Counted from the stretch's first letter, positions 1-9,455 are shown. The stretch is DNA of 64,000 nt from RU20A sp042610495 (GCF_042610495.1 NZ_JBHGAP010000001.1:62001-126000); one strand, 5' to 3'. A program made the numbers and translations. Notes: generated from the letters alone by a model not told the origin.

Positions 1-305
1 TCGCGGCCGCAAGTGCGCTCATGGCAACGTATTTCGGCATCATGGACGAGACGGTCCGCTGGCTCGGCGCCAAAGGCCTGCCGGATGCGGCGGCGCGCAC
101 CTATGTGAGCACGCTCTTTTCGGATCTTTCGGTGTCTGCCCGCGAGACCGACATGCCGTCCTTTGCCGAACTCAGCCGCGACTACGCCACGAAAGGCGGG
201 TTGAACGAGCAGGCTCACGCCGATTTTCGCCGCCACGGAGGCGCGGCGGCGCTGACGGCCGCGCTGGACCGGGTGCTGGCACGTATCAAGGGCGAGCCCT
301 TCTGA
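1..305 (+). CDS. Pyrroline-5-carboxylate reductase-like protein, C-terminal part (5' end outside window)
   Basis: The reading frame is open from the first base and stops at 303-305, so only about the last 100 residues are present. They look like the helical dimerisation domain of pyrroline-5-carboxylate reductase-type NADP oxidoreductases, which make proline from pyrroline-5-carboxylate. The run ATKGGLNEQ sits where the family has its conserved TPGG..ET-type loop. An ATG lies at position 21 but the homology continues upstream of it, so it is an internal methionine. The Rossmann half is not visible, so the assignment to proC itself rather than to a paralogue is uncertain. Confidence 0.6.
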   Translation, partial: AAASALMATYFGIMDETVRWLGAKGLPDAAARTYVSTLFSDLSVSARETDMPSFAELSRDYATKGGLNEQAHADFRRHGGAAALTAALDRVLARIKGEPF

Positions 306-528
306 AGGGAAGGCCGAAGCGGCGGGCGACCTCGCCATCGGTTCAAACCGAACACTTCACAGACCACAATGGCGATCGCACCGGCTGGCCTCGCCCTTGC
401 GATGCGCCGACGGAGCGCGTGACACGCCGGCCGACACCGCCGTGTGGGCGGGGGTGCTCGGCGCACCTCCGCCCTGACACGTTTTGCCGGGCACTCGTCG
501 GCTGCTGGAGCGATCCGGCAGCCTGAGC

Positions 529-1464
529 TCAGGACAGCCGGATTTCCCGCTGGCTCGCCTTTTCGAGGACCGGGATGCAGATTGCCAGATCGCCGGAGGC
601 GAGGTGGGCATAGCGCATGGTCATCGTCAGCGTCTGGTGGCCAAGCCACATCTGGACGCGGCGGATGTCGATTCCGCCGCGCACGAGACGGGAGGCACAG
701 GTGTGGCGCAGCACGTGCGGCACCAGATCCTTGTCATGCGACAGCCCGATCTGCTGGCGTGCCTTCAGCCAGGTCTTTCGGAACTGCTGCCTATCGATCC
801 CGTAGAAGGGGCCAAGCGAGCGGCCGCCGGACGCCGCAATCGCCTTTTGTGCCCGCTCGGTGAGCGGCACGGACCGGCTGCGCCCGGACTTTGTGATCCA
901 GAAGGTCGCCATCCGGCCGTGAATGTCGTTCCAGCGAAGCCCGAGCGCCTCGCCGAAGCGCGCGCCGGTATCGACCAGAAAGATGCACAGGCGCCGGAAG
1001 ATATCCGACATCGCGCCGATGGCGGAAAACAGACGTTCTTCCTCCTCCTGCTCCAGAAACCGGATCCGGCCCTGCCGCTCCTTCTGGCGGGTAAACTCCG
1101 GCAGAGGCCCGATATCGCCCATGCGATAGGCCTTGCGCAAAAGCTTACTCAGCGCGCTCAGCTTGCGATTGACCGTCGCATTGCTGTTACCGGCTTCCTT
1201 CAGGCGCGACACCGCATCATCCAGCATGCGCTGCGAAAACTGCAGGAACCGCGGGGCCCTCAGCTTCATATGGATGTCGGTGATGAAGGCGGTCACATTG
1301 GACCGGTGGCGCCCGTCTTCCCAAAGCACGGCGCCGTAGCGGTCGAGCAATTCAAGAAGGTCGGTCGCCTCCACATCGTCGCTGCCGCCGGCCGCTATCC
1401 TCGTCGTCAGCACGGCGGTGTCAAAAGCGCTTCGTGAAGCTGCTTCCATGGACTTGTATGGCAT
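529..1464 (-). CDS. Tyrosine recombinase / phage-type integrase
   Basis: A 311-residue site-specific recombinase. Residues about 40-125 form the SAM-like core-binding domain and 135-300 the catalytic domain. The expected active-site set is visible: R169 (DTGARFGEALGLRW), K192, H250 and R253 (PHVLRHTCASRL), H276 (WLGHQ) and the nucleophile Y285 (MRYAHL). It is full length, and a GAGG ribosome site lies 8 bases before the ATG. There are no phage, transposase or excisionase genes and no tRNA beside it, so it stands alone between the proC-like gene and the porins. Its substrate is unknown; it could be a relic of a lost element or a resident recombinase. Confidence 0.85.
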   Translation of the reverse strand: MPYKSMEAASRSAFDTAVLTTRIAAGGSDDVEATDLLELLDRYGAVLWEDGRHRSNVTAFITDIHMKLRAPRFLQFSQRMLDDAVSRLKEAGNSNATVNRKLSALSKLLRKAYRMGDIGPLPEFTRQKERQGRIRFLEQEEEERLFSAIGAMSDIFRRLCIFLVDTGARFGEALGLRWNDIHGRMATFWITKSGRSRSVPLTERAQKAIAASGGRSLGPFYGIDRQQFRKTWLKARQQIGLSHDKDLVPHVLRHTCASRLVRGGIDIRRVQMWLGHQTLTMTMRYAHLASGDLAICIPVLEKASQREIRLS

Positions 1465-1684
1465 TGAAAAGCCTCACCATCTTCCCATCCTCAACCGTTA
1501 GTTCGATTAGCGAGATGTGCGCGGCCGACAGCAGAAGCGCCACTAGGACGCTATACCTGCCCCGACACACCGCAGAGCCCCAACTCAATCTTGCTAATTC
1601 AGAAACTAATTCATGAGGATTTCAGAACTCAATCTCTGCGTTGGCCCCCTCAAGCACAAATTGCATTCGTGTTGCAAATGGGTA

Positions 1685-1716
1685 ACGCCCGCGCAATCCA
1701 TAGATTGCGCGGGTGT
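1685..1716. repeat. Perfect 14-bp-arm palindrome between integrase and porin
   Basis: Arms 1685-1698 and 1703-1716 pair over 14 bp (one G.T) around the loop CATA. No T-run follows on either strand, so it is a poor intrinsic terminator by itself. It lies 41 bases past the porin stop on the porin's downstream side and about 220 bases upstream of the integrase start. It could be a second 3'-end hairpin of the porin mRNA or a protein or recombinase site. Confidence 0.6.
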
Positions 1717-1726
1717 CACAAGTGTG

Positions 1727-1755
1727 AAAGGCACCCCGTGTGAGGGGCGTCTTTT
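1727..1755 (-). terminator. Weak intrinsic terminator of the first porin
   Basis: Starting 5 bases after the porin stop codon, minus-strand RNA can form a 6-bp stem with a further G-C pair beyond a mismatch (arms about 1744-1751 and 1730-1737, six-base loop), followed by three U residues. The short U-tract makes it weak alone. The 14-bp palindrome 10 bases further on may help. Confidence 0.45.
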
Positions 1756-1756
1756 A

Positions 1757-2764
1757 TTAGAAGTCGCGCTGCAGGCGGATGAAGCCGGTGGTGACGTCGC
1801 CCGTACGGTCGTTGTCCGTGTAATTCACGGTCAGCTTGGTCTTCAGGCCGTCGGTGATCTTGTAGTCGACGGTCAGACCGGCGCGCCACTGGTCGACACC
1901 GTTCACGAAGGCAACATCGCTCCAGTACTGAGCAGCCGGGGTGATCGTGAGCTTGTCGGTTGCCTTGATGGCGAACGAGCCGGCAACGGTCCATTCGGCG
2001 TCAGAGTAGTAGGCGTTTACGCCGGAAGCGTAGACACCAGCGAGCTGGAAGGTGCCGAAGGAAGCAACGTCAGCCGAGAGCAGAGCGCGGACAGCGCCTT
2101 CTTCACGGTCGGTGTCGTAGCCGCCGAGCAGGTCGAAGGATACGCCGCCGAGCGAAGCGGAAACGATACCGGCAACACCGATGTTGTTCGGGCGGGTGGT
2201 CGAGGATGCGCCTTCGAGTTCGTCAACCGAAACGCCGGCCTGGAAGGAACCGCCGTCGTAGATGTAGGCGAGCGAGTTGAACTCGGAGTTGGTGGAGAGA
2301 TCATCGGTTTCGCCGTTGATGCCCTTATCCCACCAGCTGTAGAAGAAACCGGTCTTCAGGCCGCCGATCTGGATGTAGGCTTCATCGAGGTCGATGATGG
2401 AGTCGCCGGTGCCGGCAATGCCGCCGTCGAAGTCGCCGTTGAATTCAGCGGCGAAGAAGCCGGTCAGCGTGCCGTACTCGGTGTCAGACTTGGCGTCGAA
2501 CGAGATGTAGGCGCGGGAGAAGGAATCCCAGTCAGACGTACCCGAAGCGTTCGGAGCGAAGTTCGTCTGAACGCGGATGAAGCCGCCGATCTTGAGGCAG
2601 GTTTCGGTGCCCGGGATGTAGAAGTAGCCGGTGCCGAAGGCGTCGCAAACGCGAACGTATTCTACGGGTTCCGGCTCAGCAGCGACGATGGCGTCGGCAG
2701 CCTGAGCGCCGGAAACTGCTGCGAGAGCTGCAGCGGAGCCGAGAAGAAGGCTCTTGATGTTCAT
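1757..2764 (-). CDS. ropA: RopA-type outer-membrane porin, copy 1
   Basis: A 335-residue general porin of the rhizobial porin family (Porin_2 type). It has a cleavable signal peptide (hydrophobic core LLLGSAAALAAVSGAQA, cut before ADAI), then the family's typical N-terminal stretch with the cysteine pair VRVC...TETCLKIGGF. Alternating beta strands follow, and the protein ends in the terminal aromatic residue F (LQRDF) used for outer-membrane insertion. The start is chosen at the TGGAGGTCAGAA ribosome site. An in-frame extension of 63 residues upstream is not supported. It is almost identical to the divergent copy at 3342-4334; differences cluster in probable surface loops. Confidence 0.93.
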   Translation of the reverse strand: MNIKSLLLGSAAALAAVSGAQAADAIVAAEPEPVEYVRVCDAFGTGYFYIPGTETCLKIGGFIRVQTNFAPNASGTSDWDSFSRAYISFDAKSDTEYGTLTGFFAAEFNGDFDGGIAGTGDSIIDLDEAYIQIGGLKTGFFYSWWDKGINGETDDLSTNSEFNSLAYIYDGGSFQAGVSVDELEGASSTTRPNNIGVAGIVSASLGGVSFDLLGGYDTDREEGAVRALLSADVASFGTFQLAGVYASGVNAYYSDAEWTVAGSFAIKATDKLTITPAAQYWSDVAFVNGVDQWRAGLTVDYKITDGLKTKLTVNYTDNDRTGDVTTGFIRLQRDF

Positions 2765-3341
2765 TTCTGACCTCCAGTCAGGTTTCTGGCCAAAGCCCTG
2801 AAATCGCTGGATCGGAGAAAAATCGCCCGTCGCCATCACCTTTCGTGCGGCGCCAACACCGGCCCAAACCTCCACCGTGATTCCATCGCTTGCGATTCGA
2901 AACGCCGAATCCGCGCCTGGATTCGCGCCCGGAACCGAACGGACGGATCGCAATTCCGTCCTGCGCGGCTGCGCCCCGACGAGAGGGCGCGTGTTGTCCA
3001 GGGCGTGGAAACGGCCGGAAACGCCACAATTGCGGCGCCGCGACCGGTCTGAAATGTGGCGGAGGCCTCTCGCATCCCTCGGATTTTATTAAGCTATTGT
3101 TAAGACCTTGACCCCTGGAGGGCGTTTTTGTGTCGTTTGGGCAACAGACCGATCAGAAGGGGGAGTGAAAGGAAGGGAACAATCAAGTTGGTGATTGCGT
3201 GACCGGCGGCGTCTTGTATTTTCAACTTCGGAAGCGAGGGCGGTTGATCGTCCGACTTCTTAAACGTTGGGGATGGGGCAGGGAACGCTGTCCTTCAGCA
3301 AGATACCCAGACCCGTTTGAAACTTTGACTGGAGGTCAGAA
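2765..3341. promoter_or_regulatory. 577-bp divergent regulatory region between two porin genes
   Basis: No gene is supported here. The 15 bases before each start (GACTGGAGGTCAGAA) are identical in the two porins, but the sequence differs further upstream. The two genes therefore share the ribosome site and have different promoters. The stretch 3080-3330 is less GC-rich than the genes, as expected for promoter DNA, but I cannot point to defined -35/-10 boxes. Confidence 0.6.
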
Positions 3342-4334
3342 ATGAACATCAAGAGCCTTCTTCTCGGCTCCGCTGCAGCTCTCGCAGCAGTTTCCGGCGC
3401 TCAGGCTGCCGACGCCATCGTCGCTGCTGAGCCGGAACCCGTAGAATACGTTCGCGTTTGCGACGCCTTCGGCACCGGCTACTTCTACATCCCGGGCACC
3501 GAAACCTGCCTCAAGATCGGCGGCTTCATCCGCGTTCAGACGAACTTCGCTCCGAACGCTTCGGGTACGTCTGACTGGGATTCCTTCTCCCGCGCCTACA
3601 TCTCGTTCGACGCCAAGTCTGACACCGAGTACGGCACGCTGACCGGCTTCTTCGCCGCTGAATTCAACGCCGACAACGACAGCGCCGTTGGCGACTCGCT
3701 CATCGACGTTGATGAAGCCTACATCCAGATCGGTGGCCTGAAGACCGGTTTCTTCTACAGCTGGTGGGATAAGGGCATCAACGGCGAAACCGACTCGCTG
3801 TCGACCAACTCCGAGTTCAACTCGATCGCCTACATCTACGACGGCGGTTCCTTCCAGGCCGGCGTTTCGGTTGACGAACTCGAAGCTGCAACGACCCGTC
3901 CGAACGGCATCGGCGTTGCCGGTATCGTTTCCGCCTCGCTCGGCGGCGTATCCTTCGACCTGCTCGGCGGCTACGACACCGAAACCGAAGAAGGCGCTGT
4001 CCGCGCTCTGCTCTCGGCTGACGTTGCTTCCTTCGGCACCTTCCAGCTCGCTGGTATCTACGCTTCCGGCGTAAACGCCTACTACTCTGACGCCGAATGG
4101 ACCGTTGCCGGCTCGTTCGCCATCAAGGCAACCGACAAGCTCACGATCACCCCGGCTGCTCAGTACTGGAGCGACGTTGCTTTCGTGAACAATGTTGACC
4201 AGTGGCGCGCTGGCGTGACCGTTGGTTACCAGATCACGGACGGCCTGAAGACCCTCGCAACCGTCAACTACACGGACAACGACCGTACGGGCGACGTAAC
4301 GACCGGCTTCATCCGCCTGCAGCGTGACTTCTAA
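3342..4334 (+). CDS. ropA: RopA-type outer-membrane porin, copy 2
   Basis: A 330-residue porin with the same signal peptide, cysteine pair and terminal LQRDF as the divergent copy. The first 330 or so coding bases of the two genes are identical. Changes appear in short segments: around residue 110, at 175-180, at the ELEAATTRP loop, and near the end (VGYQITDGLKT versus VDYKITDGLKT). It forms trimeric channels for small hydrophilic solutes in related bacteria. A GGAGG ribosome site lies 7 bases before the ATG, and a strong terminator follows the stop. Confidence 0.93.
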   Translation: MNIKSLLLGSAAALAAVSGAQAADAIVAAEPEPVEYVRVCDAFGTGYFYIPGTETCLKIGGFIRVQTNFAPNASGTSDWDSFSRAYISFDAKSDTEYGTLTGFFAAEFNADNDSAVGDSLIDVDEAYIQIGGLKTGFFYSWWDKGINGETDSLSTNSEFNSIAYIYDGGSFQAGVSVDELEAATTRPNGIGVAGIVSASLGGVSFDLLGGYDTETEEGAVRALLSADVASFGTFQLAGIYASGVNAYYSDAEWTVAGSFAIKATDKLTITPAAQYWSDVAFVNNVDQWRAGVTVGYQITDGLKTLATVNYTDNDRTGDVTTGFIRLQRDF

Positions 4335-4361
4335 TCTGATCTGACATACGTCAGTGAAGAG

Positions 4362-4392
4362 AGAACCCGGCTCATCGAGCCGGGTTCTTTGC
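4362..4392 (+). terminator. Intrinsic terminator of porin copy 2
   Basis: A 12-bp perfect stem (arms 4362-4373 and 4377-4388) with loop ATC, followed directly by TT, lies 27 bases after the stop codon. It is the strongest hairpin near the porins. Confidence 0.85.
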
Positions 4393-4604
4393 GTTTGACG
4401 ATGCCCGGCGCAGCACCTCGAGCGGTCTCGCGCCCGGACTGCGTCAGAACAACAAGATGGGCCTATCAGAATTGATCCGGTTTGGGCTGGGTGTGCTCAA
4501 GGTCAGGCGTCAGGCGCCGCCCACGCGCATGCCGCGGACAGGCCCCGGTCTCGCCGCGAGGAACAAAAAGCGCCGTCCCCGCCGACCGTCCGATGCGGAG
4601 GGCG

Positions 4605-5504
4605 TCAATCGATTGCGTTCGTGGCCAGGAAGCTGAGGATTGCCGAGGCGGCGGGTTCAGTGTGGAGGAGGGGCACATGCCCCTGGCCGGGAACCGTCAC
4701 GAGCCTGGCCCGTCCTTCGCCGCGGCGGACCATTTCGCTCGCCGTTTCCTCAGAGAGAATGTCGGACAGGGCGCCGCGAACGACGAGGACGGGTTTCCGG
4801 GCCAGCGCCTCATAGTTGGGCCAGGCGCTCGGCAGCACGGTCTCAGCCGTCAGCGTCGCAAAGGGTGCCATGATCGCCGGATCGAAGTCGGGGACCACCA
4901 CGCCGTCCTGTTCCGTATGGATGGCCCGTGCCATCTCCGCCCAGTCAGCCTCTGAAAGGCCTGGAAACTGCCTGCCGTAGCGGACCCGCAAGGCCTCTGC
5001 CGCCGCCGCGAAGTCGATGAAAGTGCGCCCCGGTTTCAACGCATCCCGGATCGCCAGCAAGCCGCCGGTCTCGATCACGGGGCCGATATCGTTTAGAACG
5101 CAGGCGGCGATCGTGTCCGGGGCCTGGCTGGCGAGCAGATGCAGGAGGATGCCACCGCGCGACGTGCCGATGAAGACCGCCCGCCGCAGCGAAAGAACCT
5201 CCATCAGCCTCACGAGATCGGCCAGTTCCTGACCGACCGTATAGTGGGTGGGATCAGGGTCCCGCGCGGAGCGGCCCCGGCCGCGGCTGTCGGGCAGGAT
5301 TACACGTCGTGCGCCCTTCGGTGCCGTGGCAATCATCCGCGCAATGCCGTCAAAGTCTCGTCCGTTCCGGCTCAGTCCCGGCAGGCAGATGACGGGGCAG
5401 AGCGTCGTTTCGGCGGCCGGCCGGATGTCGCGGGCGTAAAGCGCAAGACCGTCGTTTGCGGCAAACAGGATGTCCTCTCCGCGCAGAGCCTGCCCCTGAT
5501 CCAT
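4605..5504 (-). CDS. Alpha/beta-hydrolase fold protein
   Basis: 299 residues. The nucleophile elbow GTSRGG gives S115; the likely acid is D248 (GALSD) and the base H276 (GQGHVPL). The oxyanion strand is CLPGLSRNGRD. SRGRGRS at 73-79 matches the conserved loop of soluble epoxide-hydrolase/esterase-like members. The start has a GGGAGG ribosome site 8 bases upstream. It lies 72 bases after the lytic transglycosylase on the same strand and may be co-transcribed. The substrate cannot be told from sequence. Confidence 0.85.
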   Translation of the reverse strand: MDQGQALRGEDILFAANDGLALYARDIRPAAETTLCPVICLPGLSRNGRDFDGIARMIATAPKGARRVILPDSRGRGRSARDPDPTHYTVGQELADLVRLMEVLSLRRAVFIGTSRGGILLHLLASQAPDTIAACVLNDIGPVIETGGLLAIRDALKPGRTFIDFAAAAEALRVRYGRQFPGLSEADWAEMARAIHTEQDGVVVPDFDPAIMAPFATLTAETVLPSAWPNYEALARKPVLVVRGALSDILSEETASEMVRRGEGRARLVTVPGQGHVPLLHTEPAASAILSFLATNAID

Positions 5505-5576
5505 GCTTTATGCCTCCCGCTTTGCCTTGCGATCGCGATACCGCCTCGTGCCGGCGGCGGGGGAGGGCAGCAACTG

Positions 5577-7673
5577 TCAGCGACCGTGTCTGAGGTCTGC
5601 GACAATGTCCACGGGCTGGCCGAGACGTGCCTTGTAGACCTGATAATTCTCCATCACGCGCTGAACATAGCCGCGTGTTTCGCCAAAGGGAATGCGCTCG
5701 ATCCAGTCGACGACTTCGTCGATCGGTCGGCCCCGCGGATCGCCATAGCGGTTGATCCACTCGGGAACGCGGCGTGGCCCGGCATTATAGGCAATGAAGG
5801 TCAGAATGTAGGAGCCGCCAAAGTCTGCGATCTGCTCGCCGAGATAATGCGCCCCGAGCGTCGCGTTGTAACCGGCATCGCTTGTCAGCTTGTCAGCGGA
5901 ATAGGCGAGCCCGATCCGGCTCGCCACGCCGCGCGCCGTGCCGGGAAGGATCTGCAGGAGCCCGCGCGCATCGGCGCGGGAAATGGCGCTCGGATCGAAC
6001 GCGCTTTCCTGCCGCGCGATCGCGTAGGCGAGCGCCTTGCCGGCAGCGGAAATATTGGCTGTCGGTGGAATGACGCCGACCGGAAAGGCCAAGGCCGCGA
6101 CATCGATGCCGCGCCCATAGGCGAGCTTGCCGATCTGCAGCGACAGCGAATGGCCGCGCGCCTTCTCCGCCCGGGTCGCGAGGATCGCGAGTTCGCCGGG
6201 ACTGTCGATCTGGGTCGCAAGCGCCCGGTAGAGCGCGTCCGCCCGCCAGGCATGGCCGGCTGCTTCCAGCCGGTCGATGGCGCGCACGGCTTCGCGGCTT
6301 GAAAATCGCGCGCGGTCGGCATCGGTCGGCCGGGGATAGGCGACGTTCAGTTGCTTCTGCCCGATACGTGCGGCCGCCAGTTGGCCGTAGAAGGTTGTGG
6401 GATGGGCAGCCGCCTTGCGGAAATAGGCCTGCGCATCGCCGGGGCCGCCGGCCTCGGCCGCCCGGCCCAGCCAGTAATTGGCGCGCGCAATGGAGATCGG
6501 CTGGCTCGCTTGCGATAGCATCGCCTGAAAATGCCGCGCCGCCGTCTTGCCATCCTTCAGGCCACGCAGCGCATACCAGCCGGCATGGAACTCGGCATCG
6601 ATCACGTCGGTCGATTTGAGTGCCACGTGGCGTGCCGCCACCTTGTAGGCCGCAGCGAAATCGCCGGCATCCATCAGCCCGCGGCTGACGATCCGCTGTT
6701 CGTTCCACCATTCGCCGGGATTGACGAGCCCGTCGCGGCCGGACGGCAGTGTCGCAAGAAGCCTGGCCGCGCCCTCGTAATCCTCCTTCTTGCGCAGGTT
6801 CTCGATACGCACGAAAAGGTAGGCCGGCGATGTCTTCCAGGAGGCATCGACAGCCGCGATCAACTGGTCGGCATTGGCCGCCTTGCGGATGACCGCTGCC
6901 CACGCCTTGTAAAGCGACTGCGCTTGGCCGAGTTCGGAGAAGCGCTTTGCCTGATCGGCGCGGCCGCGATAGAGCAGCATTTCCATCCGCCGGCGGTGAT
7001 CGTCGGGCTTCAGAAGACCGCCAAATTCACCAAGAATCGCGTCTTCCTGATCTTTCGCCAGTCCCTCGTCATGCCAGAGGTCTGCAATCAGGCGCGCTGC
7101 CTCCGCGGTCTTGCCGAGTGCCATATCGGCGCGCGCGAGCGCGATAGTGCCCTCCGTGGTTTCCGGCCGTGATGTGCCGAAAGCGGCCACCACATCCTGC
7201 GGCGCGGCCTTCTCGACGAGCAATGCCTTTTCCGAGAGAGCCCTGAGGCCCTGGAGGCCAGGCCAGCCGGAAAGCTCGCGCTGTGCGCTCGCGATGAACT
7301 GCGACGGCACGCCCTTCTGGCCGGACATGGCAATCGCCCAGGTCAGAATATGCCGGTCAAGCCCGTCCGGCAGGCCGTCTCGCACAGCGATTGCATCGAG
7401 CGGCTTGCGGTTCGACAGCGCATCGAGGCCGGACTTGAGAAGGATCGCCGTCGGGCTCGGCGGTGCGGGGCTGATCTGAAGGCCGGCACCTGGCTGCGGC
7501 TGGTTGCGCGGAATGGAGCCGGTGATGTCGCCGGGTTCTCCCGTTGCGAACGCCGTCGCGCCGGGACGGAGCTTCGGCACCGGCACGAGCGCGTTCGGCT
7601 CGATCGCGTGCACCGGCGCAGCCGTTCCCAGCGCCAGCGTCAGACAAAGAAATGTCAGCCCCGTTTTCGTCAT
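5577..7673 (-). CDS. Soluble lytic murein transglycosylase (Slt-type)
   Basis: 698 residues with a Sec signal peptide (cut after APVHA), so periplasmic. The middle (about 80-520) is alpha-helical with superhelical, TPR-like character, as in Slt70. The C-terminal 130 residues are the SLT catalytic domain: the glutamate lies in ARQESAFDP, followed by ADARGLLQILPGTA and the AYNAGPRRVPEW motif. It cleaves the MurNAc-GlcNAc bond of peptidoglycan with 1,6-anhydro product. Ribosome site GGAAGGA precedes the ATG. It is transcribed away from dapA, and the hydrolase gene follows on the same strand. Confidence 0.92.
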   Translation of the reverse strand: MTKTGLTFLCLTLALGTAAPVHAIEPNALVPVPKLRPGATAFATGEPGDITGSIPRNQPQPGAGLQISPAPPSPTAILLKSGLDALSNRKPLDAIAVRDGLPDGLDRHILTWAIAMSGQKGVPSQFIASAQRELSGWPGLQGLRALSEKALLVEKAAPQDVVAAFGTSRPETTEGTIALARADMALGKTAEAARLIADLWHDEGLAKDQEDAILGEFGGLLKPDDHRRRMEMLLYRGRADQAKRFSELGQAQSLYKAWAAVIRKAANADQLIAAVDASWKTSPAYLFVRIENLRKKEDYEGAARLLATLPSGRDGLVNPGEWWNEQRIVSRGLMDAGDFAAAYKVAARHVALKSTDVIDAEFHAGWYALRGLKDGKTAARHFQAMLSQASQPISIARANYWLGRAAEAGGPGDAQAYFRKAAAHPTTFYGQLAAARIGQKQLNVAYPRPTDADRARFSSREAVRAIDRLEAAGHAWRADALYRALATQIDSPGELAILATRAEKARGHSLSLQIGKLAYGRGIDVAALAFPVGVIPPTANISAAGKALAYAIARQESAFDPSAISRADARGLLQILPGTARGVASRIGLAYSADKLTSDAGYNATLGAHYLGEQIADFGGSYILTFIAYNAGPRRVPEWINRYGDPRGRPIDEVVDWIERIPFGETRGYVQRVMENYQVYKARLGQPVDIVADLRHGR

Positions 7674-7941
7674 CGTCCTTCCACGTCCGTCCGTCTCAAG
7701 GACTTTCGCCGTTGCGTTCTACGATCAATTTACCGCCCGGAAAGCTTAACCAAGTCTTAAATTCCGGCTTCACGACCCCGTCATTTCCGCGGCATCGGAA
7801 AGCAGGGTAAACGCGGTCCGGTTCCGTCACTCCGCGCTTGCTGCCACTGGCCCATATGATTATTGTGCGCCGGATTTTCTACGTTTGGAATAAGGCCAAA
7901 GCGGGTCACGGTCTGCTTTCCGGCCGCTTCAGGAGTGACGC

Positions 7942-8826
7942 ATGTTCAAGGGGTCGATTCCCGCTCTCGTAACGCCCTTCACCGAAACGGGTGCGGTGGA
8001 TGTCGATGCCTTCGTAGCCCATGTGGAATGGCAGATCGGCGAGGGCAGCCACGGCCTCGTGCCGGTCGGCACGACGGGAGAGTCTCCCACCTTGTCGCAT
8101 GAAGAGCACAAGCAGGTCGTTGAGCTCTGCATCCGTGCGGCTGCCGGCCGGGTTCCCGTCATTGCCGGGGCCGGCTCGAACAACACGATCGAGGCAATCG
8201 AGCTTGCCCGCCATGCCGAAAAGGCCGGTGCCAACGCCATCCTCGTCGTCACGCCCTATTACAACAAGCCGACGCAGAAGGGCCTGTTTGCCCATTATTC
8301 GGCGATTGCCCAGGCGGTGACGCTGCCGATCATCATCTACAATATTCCCGGCCGCTCGGTCGTGGATATGAGCGTGGACACCATGGCGGCGCTTGCAAAG
8401 GCCCATTCCAACATCGTTGGCGTCAAGGATGCCACCGGCAAGATCGAGCGTGTCTCCGAACAGCGAGGCGCCTGCGGCCCCGATTTCGTCCAGCTCTCGG
8501 GCGAGGATGCGACCGCGCTCGGCTTCAACGCCCATGGCGGCGTCGGCTGCATTTCGGTCACGGCCAATGTCGCGCCGCGGCTCTGTGCCGAGTTCCAGGA
8601 AGCGACCCTTGCCGGTGATTTCGCCAAGGCGCTCAGCCTGCAGGACACGTTGATGCCGCTTCACAAGGCCATCTTCCTTGAACCCGGGCTGTGCGGGGCC
8701 AAATATGCTCTGAACCGCCTCGGCCGGATGAGCCGCACAGTCCGCTCGCCACTTCTGCCGACGCTTGAATCTTCCACGGAAGCCGCGCTCGACGCTGCGC
8801 TCCGTCACGCCGGATTGTTGAACTGA
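7942..8826 (+). CDS. dapA: 4-Hydroxy-tetrahydrodipicolinate synthase
   Basis: 294 residues, the usual size. It condenses pyruvate with aspartate semialdehyde in the lysine and meso-diaminopimelate pathway. The Schiff-base lysine is K162 in GVKDATG, the catalytic tyrosine Y133 in IIYNIPGR, and the T44-T45 pair sits in GTTGES. TPYYNKP is also typical. An AGGAG site precedes the ATG. The stop overlaps the smpB start (TGATG), so translation is probably coupled. Confidence 0.97.
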   Translation: MFKGSIPALVTPFTETGAVDVDAFVAHVEWQIGEGSHGLVPVGTTGESPTLSHEEHKQVVELCIRAAAGRVPVIAGAGSNNTIEAIELARHAEKAGANAILVVTPYYNKPTQKGLFAHYSAIAQAVTLPIIIYNIPGRSVVDMSVDTMAALAKAHSNIVGVKDATGKIERVSEQRGACGPDFVQLSGEDATALGFNAHGGVGCISVTANVAPRLCAEFQEATLAGDFAKALSLQDTLMPLHKAIFLEPGLCGAKYALNRLGRMSRTVRSPLLPTLESSTEAALDAALRHAGLLN

Positions 8827-9305
8827 TGGCACCCAAAGGCAGCGAACGCACGATCAAGAAGATTGTCGCGGAAAACCGCAAGGCCCGCTTCAATTATGAG
8901 ATCGTCGATACCTACGAGGCCGGTCTCGTCCTGACCGGCACGGAGGTCAAGTCGCTGCGTGACGGCAAGGCCAATATCGCCGAATCCTATGCTTCCGACG
9001 AGGGGGAGGAGATCTGGCTGATCAACTCCCATCTGCCGGAATATCTCCAGGCCAACCGCTTCAATCACGAGCCGCGCCGCCGTCGCAAGCTGTTGTTGTC
9101 CAAGCGCGAGATCAACCGCCTGCGTGCCTCGATCAATCGCGAGGGCATGACGCTCGTGCCGCTGAAGATCTACTTCAACGACAAGGGGCGGGCAAAGCTG
9201 GAGCTGGCGCTCGCCAAGGGCAAGAAGCTGCACGACAAGCGCGAGTCGGAAAAAGAGCGCGACTGGAACCGCCAGAAGGGCCGCCTGCTGCGCGAGCGCG
9301 GCTGA
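8826..9305 (+). CDS. smpB: SsrA-binding protein SmpB
   Basis: 159 residues. It binds tmRNA and delivers it to stalled ribosomes. The beta-barrel core begins with NRKARFNYEI and holds GTEVKSLRDGKANI; the basic tail ends in KGRLLRERG as in the family. The start overlaps the dapA stop by one base. The tmRNA gene itself is not in the window. In the 150 bases to the convergent LabA-like gene there is an imperfect inverted repeat around 9350-9405 but no clear terminator. Confidence 0.97.
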   Translation: MAPKGSERTIKKIVAENRKARFNYEIVDTYEAGLVLTGTEVKSLRDGKANIAESYASDEGEEIWLINSHLPEYLQANRFNHEPRRRRKLLLSKREINRLRASINREGMTLVPLKIYFNDKGRAKLELALAKGKKLHDKRESEKERDWNRQKGRLLRERG

Positions 9306-9455
9306 CCCTTTCACGGATATCGTCTGCCAATTTGAAAGGCTGAAGGCGCGGGTGTGGCGAGCGTCGTCGCCAGGCCGTGGCGCGCTGCAGAACGGCCACA
9401 CCGCCGGCGCATGCGTGCACCCGTCAAACGTGGCGGGGCAGGGCGATAGTCTGAA

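Noticed and set aside
529..4400. Prophage or genomic island around the integrase
   Set aside because: No structural, replication or excision genes and no tRNA or direct-repeat borders; the neighbours are core genes.
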